DNA from: DATGLW01 sp035293965
GTDB taxonomy: Bacteria > Actinomycetota > Acidimicrobiia > Acidimicrobiales > RAAP-2
Length of the DNA stretch: 10,586 nucleotides
Direction: 5' to 3'
NCBI GenBank assembly: GCA_035293965.1
Contig: DATGLW010000044.1
Location: 1-10,586, forward strand
The notes under the pieces are model-generated. The model was not told where the DNA came from, did not search any database, and saw only the letters and a list, made by a program, of their open reading frames with translations. Numbering within the stretch: the stretch's first letter is position 1; each line of letters begins with the position of its first letter. The position numbers and the translations under genes were made by a program. Shown piece by piece: positions 6,794 to 10,586 of the stretch.

Positions 6794-8392
6794 ATGCGCC
6801 TGGAGCCCGTTGGTCGGGAGCACGAGCAAGGAGCCGCCACCCGCTGGGCCGTGCTCGGCGTGCTGTGCCTCAGCCTGCTCGTGGTCAGCATCGACGGCGG
6901 CATCCTCAACGTCGCCCTGCCCACCTTGGTCCGCGAGCTCGGTGCCACCCCTTCCCAGCTGCAATGGATCGTCGACGCCTACACGCTCGTGTTCGCCGGC
7001 TTGCTCCTCACCTCGGGCAACCTGGGGGACCGCTTCGGCCGGCGAGGGGTGCTGACCGTCGGCCTCCTCCTCTTCGGCGCCAGTTCGCTCCTCGCCTCGA
7101 CGTCGACCACCCCGAGCGAGCTCATCGCGTGGCGGGCCGCCATGGGGGTGGGCGCGGCGCTCATCATGCCCGCGACCCTCTCGATCCTCGTGAACGTGTT
7201 CACCGAGGAGCGGGCGCGCCGGCGTGCCATCGCCTACTGGTCGCTCATGAACGCGACCGGCGCCTTCGTCGGCCCGGTCGCCGGCGGCCTGCTGCTCCGG
7301 CACTTCTGGTGGGGATCGTGCTTCCTCGTGAACGTGCCCGTGGTGATCGTCGCCCTGGTCTTGCAGCGACTGGTCGTCCCCACGTCGCGCAACCCCGGTG
7401 CCGCCCACTTCGACCTGCTCGGCGCCGCCCTGTCGACGGCCGGACTGGCCTCGCTGCTGTGGGCGGTGATCGAGGGGCCCGCGCGCGGGTGGGGCTCTGT
7501 GGTCGTGGTGGGGGGGTTCGTGGCCGCCGCAGCGCTGCTGGCAGCGTTCGTCTCCTGGGAGCGGCGGGTGAGCTCTCCCATGATCGATCTCGCCACGTTC
7601 CGCGCGCCGCAGCTGACCGCAGCCGCCATCGCCATGACGGTGGCGTTCATCGCCATGACCGGATCGATGTTCCTGATCGTCCAGAGCCTGCAGTTGGTGA
7701 AGGGCTACTCGCCGCTCACCGCCGCCTTCGCCACGTCGGGTCCCATCACCGTCGTCAACTTCCTCCTCATGCCCCGGGCGCCGGCCCTCACCGAGCGTTT
7801 CGGCGCCCGCTGGATGGTCGCCGCCGGTGCCGCCCTCGTGGCCGTGGCCTCGCTCGTCATCGCTACCACCACGGTGCACTCGGGTTACGCCAACCTCTTC
7901 GTCGGCTTTTCCGTCATGGCCTGCGCGTTCAGCGTGTTCGTGCCGGCGAGCACGGAGGCCATCATGACGGCCGTGCCCAAGGAGATGTCCGGTGGCGCCT
8001 CTGCCATCAACCAGAGCACGCGGCAGCTCGGCCAGGCCCTCGGCGTGGCCATCGGAGGGAGCATCGCCGCCTCCGGGTACCGTGCGGGCTTCGTGACCGC
8101 CGGGCTGCACCTGCCCGCTGCCGCGCTGCGCGCCGCCAGCTCGTCGATCACCGGCGCCATCGCGGTCGGGCGCCGGCTCGGGACCGGCTCGCGCCAGGTG
8201 CTGCTCGGGGCGGCGCACGCAGCCTTCCTGCACGGCGTGCGCCTCGCGCTCGTGGCTGCCGCCCTGCTGGCATGCGCGAGCGCCGTGTACGCCTCACGGG
8301 CCATCCCTTCAGGGCGGGCGGCGGGACGGGCGCGGGGGGCCGATGCCACCGACCTACTCGTGGCCGAGGAGCTCGGCGAGGGGCTCGGGTGA
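6794..8392 (+). CDS. DHA2-family MFS transporter (EmrB/QacA-type drug exporter)
   Basis: This 532-residue integral membrane protein is very hydrophobic, with about 14 predicted transmembrane segments, the first near residues 17-35 and the last near 480-500. Family motifs: the TM1 motif SIDGGILNVALP (32-43, a variant of the LDxTIVNVALP of DHA2 pumps), motif A GNLGDRFGRR (75-84) between TM2 and TM3, and motif C-like NATGAFVGPVAGG (153-165), the signature of proton-driven antiporters. The protein most likely exports a small hydrophobic or cationic compound across the cytoplasmic membrane using the proton gradient. The substrate is unknown. The ATG at 6794 follows an AGGGGAG site. The first TM motif has Gly-Gly where many homologues have Thr-Ile after the Asp. 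The gene is divergent from the alpha/beta hydrolase, so the two may be co-controlled. It is followed by a repeat-bearing gap. Confidence 0.94.
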   Translation: MRLEPVGREHEQGAATRWAVLGVLCLSLLVVSIDGGILNVALPTLVRELGATPSQLQWIVDAYTLVFAGLLLTSGNLGDRFGRRGVLTVGLLLFGASSLLASTSTTPSELIAWRAAMGVGAALIMPATLSILVNVFTEERARRRAIAYWSLMNATGAFVGPVAGGLLLRHFWWGSCFLVNVPVVIVALVLQRLVVPTSRNPGAAHFDLLGAALSTAGLASLLWAVIEGPARGWGSVVVVGGFVAAAALLAAFVSWERRVSSPMIDLATFRAPQLTAAAIAMTVAFIAMTGSMFLIVQSLQLVKGYSPLTAAFATSGPITVVNFLLMPRAPALTERFGARWMVAAGAALVAVASLVIATTTVHSGYANLFVGFSVMACAFSVFVPASTEAIMTAVPKEMSGGASAINQSTRQLGQALGVAIGGSIAASGYRAGFVTAGLHLPAAALRAASSSITGAIAVGRRLGTGSRQVLLGAAHAAFLHGVRLALVAAALLACASAVYASRAIPSGRAAGRARGADATDLLVAEELGEGLG

Positions 8393-8410
8393 CCCGGGCG
8401 GGCTGTCAGC

Positions 8411-8447
8411 CTGGCGCCGAGGTGCCGAGCCGCCCCAAGGCGGGCAC
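8411..8447. repeat. Direct repeat copy 1 (37 bp), intergenic
   Basis: This matches bases 8486-8522 at 35 of 37 positions, with an offset of exactly 75. It lies between the MFS stop (8392) and the DUF35 stop (8475). Read on the minus strand in the DUF35 frame it would encode VPALGRLGTSAP then Gly-stop, a near copy of the DUF35 C-terminus. It also holds much of an imperfect hairpin (8420-8449). Confidence 0.9.
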
Positions 8448-8449
8448 CT
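8420..8449. terminator. Imperfect hairpin between convergent genes, possible terminator
   Basis: AGGTGC (8420-8425) pairs with GCACCT (8444-8449). After a four-base bulge, CCGCC pairs with GGCGG around a CCAA loop. It lies about 28 bases beyond the MFS stop and about 26 bases beyond the minus-strand DUF35 stop, so it could end transcripts from both sides. There is no T tract. Confidence 0.35.
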
Positions 8450-8474
8450 GCGAGCACGGCGGATGTCATTACGA

Positions 8475-8834
8475 CTATCGGATCACTGGCGCCGAGGTGC
8501 CGAGCCGCCCGAAGACGGGCACTCGGTTGCCCGCGCGTACCGCCGAGCGTGCTGTGACTCTCTCGCCGATGGCAAGACCCCGATCGGCGAGGCCCATTGC
8601 CCGGAACTCCTCGTCCAGCCAGACGAGCACCAGGGCATACGGGGCGTAGGGGCGCCAGTCGTCCGACGGCGGACGGTGGACGACCGTCACCGCCTCGACG
8701 GTTCCCTCGCCGGCACTGGCCCGGTCCAGGGGCCCCGCCCGCCCGCAGGTCGGGCAGCGCTCCCGTCGGAACCACCACCGCGCGCCGCAACCGGCGCACG
8801 CCTGGTAGGTGAGGGCGGCGCCCTCGTCGCTCAC
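8475..8834 (-). CDS. DUF35 zinc-ribbon/OB-fold acyl-CoA-associated protein
   Basis: This 119-residue protein has the DUF35 layout. A rubredoxin-like zinc ribbon with C13-x2-C16 and C27-x2-C30 is followed by a beta-rich OB domain (about 40-110) that includes the segment YAPYALVLVWLDE. DUF35 proteins form complexes with SCP-x/Ltp-type thiolase-fold enzymes, as in the ChsH2-Ltp2 aldolase of steroid side-chain degradation, where the DUF35 domain is needed for activity. Here the gene directly follows a thiolase-fold gene on the same strand, which supports a heteromeric complex. The start is GTG at 8834, at the last copy of a 17-bp tandem repeat, 30 bases after the thiolase stop. The family normally ends near the VPVFG motif, whereas this protein continues with RLGTSAPVIR, encoded within direct repeat copy 2. 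Specific substrate is unknown. Confidence 0.9.
   Translation of the reverse strand: MSDEGAALTYQACAGCGARWWFRRERCPTCGRAGPLDRASAGEGTVEAVTVVHRPPSDDWRPYAPYALVLVWLDEEFRAMGLADRGLAIGERVTARSAVRAGNRVPVFGRLGTSAPVIR
8486..8522. repeat. Direct repeat copy 2 (37 bp), inside the DUF35 3' end
   Basis: On the minus strand this encodes VPVFGRLGTSAP, the C-terminal part of the DUF35 protein. It differs from copy 1 at two positions, both changing the amino acid (V to A and F to L in copy 1). Since VPVF is the family-like sequence, copy 2 looks ancestral and copy 1 derived. Confidence 0.9.
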
Positions 8835-8869
8835 CGGGCGGACCCGCTCACCGGGCGGACCCGCTCACC
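8831..8869. repeat. 17-bp tandem repeat (2.3 copies) at the thiolase/DUF35 junction
   Basis: The unit TCACCGGGCGGACCCGC occurs at 8831-8847 and 8848-8864, followed by a partial TCACC at 8865-8869. On the minus strand each copy carries GTGA. The first GTGA contains the thiolase stop, and the third contains the DUF35 GTG start. The first and second GTG codons each open an identical six-codon ORF (MSGSAR) whose TGA overlaps the next GTG. The unit also has a small CGGG/CCCG stem. Confidence 0.92.
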
Positions 8870-9998
8870 TGGCGACCACCATCGTCACGTGGGAGGACAG
8901 GACCCCGCCGTCGCCGTGGAGGAGGCCGACGTCGAGCTCGCCCGGCACCTGGCGGTCACCCGCGCGCCCTGTCATCTGCCTGTGGAGCTCGGCGACGTGG
9001 GCCATGGCGCCGGCCACCCCGCAGTGGCCGTAGGAGAGCAAGCCGCCGTGCGTGTTCAGCGGAACCGGCCCTCCCGCCGAGAAATGCCCCTCGGCCGCCA
9101 GCCGCCCGCTGGCGCCACGGGAGGCCAGGCCGAGCTCCTCGAGCAGGATGGCGAGGGTGATGGTGAAGCTGTCGTAGACCCCCGCGTAGCGAACCCGTGC
9201 CACCGGCACCCTGGCCTGTTCGAGCGCAGCCTGTGCCGACGGCCCCGCCCCGAACTCGGTGAGGCTCGGCGCGGCGGAGAGGTGCTGGTGGGTGTGCGCC
9301 TGGCCCGTGCCGATCACCTCGAGGCAGTGGTCGTTGAGCGCCTCGCGGCTGAGCACGGCCGCGGCCCCGCCATCGGACACCGGGCAGCAGTCGAGCAGCT
9401 TGAGCGGCTCGGCGACCGGTCGCGACGCCATCACGTCGGCGACGGTGATCGCCTCGCGGAAGTGGGCGCCGGGGTGGGTCGAGGCATGGCGGCGCATGAG
9501 CACGGCCAGCTCGGCGAGGTCCGCCTCCGTGGCGCCGAACCGGTCCAGGTAGGCCGAGGCGACGAGGCCGTAGTACGCGGGGATGGTGGCCCCGAGCACG
9601 ACCTCGTGCTCGGGGTGGCCGGCCTGCGCCAACGCCTGGACCGACGCGTCGCGAGTCTGGCCACTCCTGCGGTTCTCGCCGGCCACGACCAGCACCCGGT
9701 CGGCACCGCCCCCCTCGACGACGAGATGGGCAGTGGCCGCCATGAGCAGGCCCGTGGCTCCGCCGAGCTGCAGGGAGGCGCAGTAGCGCGGGCGCAGGCC
9801 GAGGTGCTCGGCGAAGACGGTCGCCAGCATGATGTGGGGCATCGTGGTGCTGTAGCCGCAGAGGAGGCCGTCGACGTCGCCCCGTTCGATCCCGGCGTCC
9901 GCCAACGCGGCATCGGCTGCCTCGGCCATGAGGTCGAGCGTGCCCTGGCCGCCGTGGTCGCCGAAGCGCGTGCAGGCCGATCCGGCGAGGTACGTCAC
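8865..9998 (-). CDS. Thiolase-fold protein, SCP-x/Ltp type, probable partner of the DUF35 protein
   Basis: With the GTG start at 9998 this is 377 residues, the usual size of an SCP-x-type thiolase domain. Family features: N-terminal YLAGSACTRFG, then DRVLVVAGENR-type strand/loop (100-110), DCCPVSDGGAA (203-213), YDSFTI (275-280), NTHGG (315-319), GHCG (324-327) and a C-terminal HGDGGVLSSH (361-370). Where condensing thiolases have the nucleophilic Cys, this protein reads LQLGGATG (76-83), so it probably does not make or break bonds by the classical Cys-acyl route. Ltp2-like aldolases similarly work with a DUF35 partner, which is the next gene here. It probably acts on an acyl-CoA in the cytoplasm, with steroid or fatty-acid side-chain breakdown the closest known precedent. 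The frame is open to a GTG at 10229, but that upstream part is Pro/Gly-rich, has atypical codons and contains palindromes. A GTG at 10058 with an AAGGGGG site is the main alternative start. Confidence 0.9.
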   Translation of the reverse strand: MTYLAGSACTRFGDHGGQGTLDLMAEAADAALADAGIERGDVDGLLCGYSTTMPHIMLATVFAEHLGLRPRYCASLQLGGATGLLMAATAHLVVEGGGADRVLVVAGENRRSGQTRDASVQALAQAGHPEHEVVLGATIPAYYGLVASAYLDRFGATEADLAELAVLMRRHASTHPGAHFREAITVADVMASRPVAEPLKLLDCCPVSDGGAAAVLSREALNDHCLEVIGTGQAHTHQHLSAAPSLTEFGAGPSAQAALEQARVPVARVRYAGVYDSFTITLAILLEELGLASRGASGRLAAEGHFSAGGPVPLNTHGGLLSYGHCGVAGAMAHVAELHRQMTGRAGDRQVPGELDVGLLHGDGGVLSSHVTMVVAR

Positions 9999-10054
9999 CG
10001 GAGAGGCGCCAGTGGCCCCGATCGCCCGGCCCGTGCCGTCACGTGGCGACGGTA

Positions 10055-10082
10055 GCACCGGTGCCCCCTTCGGCACCGGTGC
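10055..10082. repeat. Double palindrome GCACCGGTGC, also an 11-bp hairpin
   Basis: The self-complementary decamer GCACCGGTGC occurs at 10055-10064 and again at 10073-10082, 18 bases apart. Taken together the two halves (10055-10065 and 10072-10082) also form a perfect 11-bp stem with a six-base loop. It could be a pair of operator sites for a dimeric regulator. If transcribed from the alternative start at 10058, it would be a leader hairpin with the ribosome site around its loop. Confidence 0.6.
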
Positions 10083-10232
10083 CGCACCCACCCCCGGCGG
10101 CTGTGGTGGCCCCCGCGCCTCGCCGACGGCTTGAGGGAGCCGGGCAACGGGCACCGGCGGGCCCCCAGGCTCTACCCTTGCGCTTGCGGGCGCGGTGTGG
10201 CCGATGCCCGTCGGGAACGGATGCCGCACGCC

Positions 10233-10239
10233 GAGGAGG
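10233..10239 (+). promoter_or_regulatory. Ribosome binding site GAGGAGG for the dienelactone hydrolase gene
   Basis: GAGGAGG is a near-perfect Shine-Dalgarno four bases before the ATG at 10244. It is the best ribosome binding site in the window and fixes the start. Confidence 0.8.
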
Positions 10240-10243
10240 CGCC

Positions 10244-10586
10244 ATGGCCGAGGTGATGATCCCCACCCGCGGCGACCTGCCCGCCTATCTCGCGATGCCC
10301 GACGGGGCCGGTCCCTGGCCGGGCGTCGTCGTCATCCACGATGCTCTCGGCATGAGCCAGGACCTGCGCGACCAGGCAGACTGGCTGGCAGGTGCCGGCT
10401 TCCTCGCCGTGGCCCCCGACCTCTTCTACCGGGGAAGGAAGCTGGCCTGCATGCGTGCCGTGCTGCGCGACGTGCGCGCTCGGCGGGGCCAGTCCTTCGA
10501 CGACGTCGACGCGGCACGAGCCTGGTTGGCCGCGCGCGATGACTGCACCGGTCGGATCGGTGTCATCGGCTTCTGCCTCGGGGGCG
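10244..10586 (+). CDS. Dienelactone hydrolase family protein, N-terminal part (continues beyond the window)
   Basis: The frame opens with ATG at 10244 behind GAGGAGG and stays open to the window end, giving 114 residues, about half of a typical 230-250-residue family member. Visible features are the first core strand VVVIHDALGMS (28-38), VAPDLFYRG (56-64) and the nucleophile elbow GFCLGG with Cys111, the Cys variant typical of the dienelactone hydrolase branch of the alpha/beta hydrolases. The remaining Asp and His of the triad lie downstream, outside the window. The classical enzyme has a Glu after the first strand (HEIFG-like), where this protein has HDALG, so it may not be a true dienelactonase of chlorocatechol breakdown. 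General cytoplasmic esterase or lactonase activity is the safe call. It is divergent from the thiolase-fold gene. Confidence 0.93.
   Translation, partial: MAEVMIPTRGDLPAYLAMPDGAGPWPGVVVIHDALGMSQDLRDQADWLAGAGFLAVAPDLFYRGRKLACMRAVLRDVRARRGQSFDDVDAARAWLAARDDCTGRIGVIGFCLGG

Larger units (their letters stand above)
9999..10243. promoter_or_regulatory. Divergent control region between the thiolase-fold and dienelactone hydrolase genes
   Basis: Assuming the thiolase start at 9998, these 245 bases are non-coding. Candidate -10 hexamers are TACCGT on the minus strand (10054 down to 10049, about 44 bases before the thiolase start) and TACCCT on the plus strand (10173-10178, about 65 bases before the dienelactone hydrolase ATG). 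No clear -35 boxes are seen. The double palindrome at 10055-10082 would lie directly upstream of the minus-strand -10, where an operator is plausible. A related half-site GCACCGG recurs at 10151-10157. Confidence 0.4.

Noticed and set aside
8411..8522. Possible CRISPR-like repeat-spacer unit
   Set aside because: Only two copies, one of them coding, with no further repeats at regular spacing and no cas genes.
8343..10055. Plus-strand open frame of 570 codons across the DUF35 and thiolase genes
   Set aside because: The minus strand carries clear zinc-ribbon, DUF35 and thiolase-fold motifs over the same span. The plus-strand translation has no domain character.

Overview
The window is very GC-rich (by eye above 70%), densely coding, and favours GTG or ATG starts, GTGA stop/start overlaps and third positions in G or C. 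Together with the gene content (full-length Lhr helicase, DHA2 drug exporter, thiolase-fold plus DUF35 pair, dienelactone hydrolase family) this suggests a high-GC actinomycete. Acidimicrobiia would fit, but the taxon is inferred, not proven. No RNA gene, insertion sequence, CRISPR array or attachment site is visible, and no stretch over 300 bases lacks a gene.

Layout. (1) Bases 1-5559, plus strand: the 3' part of a patatin-like phospholipase, a complete Lhr superfamily-2 helicase (1446 aa) joined to it by a GTGA overlap, then a single-domain NUDIX hydrolase after a 64-base gap. This looks like one operon with a DNA/nucleotide-maintenance flavour. A strong hairpin covers the end of the NUDIX gene. 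(2) Bases 5623-8392: a divergent pair, an alpha/beta hydrolase on the minus strand and a 14-TM-type DHA2 MFS exporter on the plus strand. Their 226-base intergenic region holds inverted repeats. (3) Bases 8393-10058, minus strand: a thiolase-fold protein of the SCP-x/Ltp type followed by a small DUF35 (zinc ribbon plus OB fold) protein, in the manner of acyl-CoA-handling thiolase/DUF35 complexes. (4) Bases 10244 to the window end, plus strand: the start of a dienelactone hydrolase family gene, divergent from the thiolase gene.

The gene families are ordinary. The unusual signals are small-scale. The thiolase/DUF35 junction is a 17-bp tandem repeat that creates two identical six-codon mini-ORFs chained by GTGA overlaps. 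A 37-bp direct repeat duplicates, in frame, the end of the DUF35 coding sequence beyond its stop codon. A double GCACCGGTGC palindrome lies in the thiolase/dienelactone hydrolase control region. The thiolase-fold protein also seems to lack the N-terminal nucleophilic cysteine of true thiolases. I saw no clear evidence of a wholly new multi-gene system.
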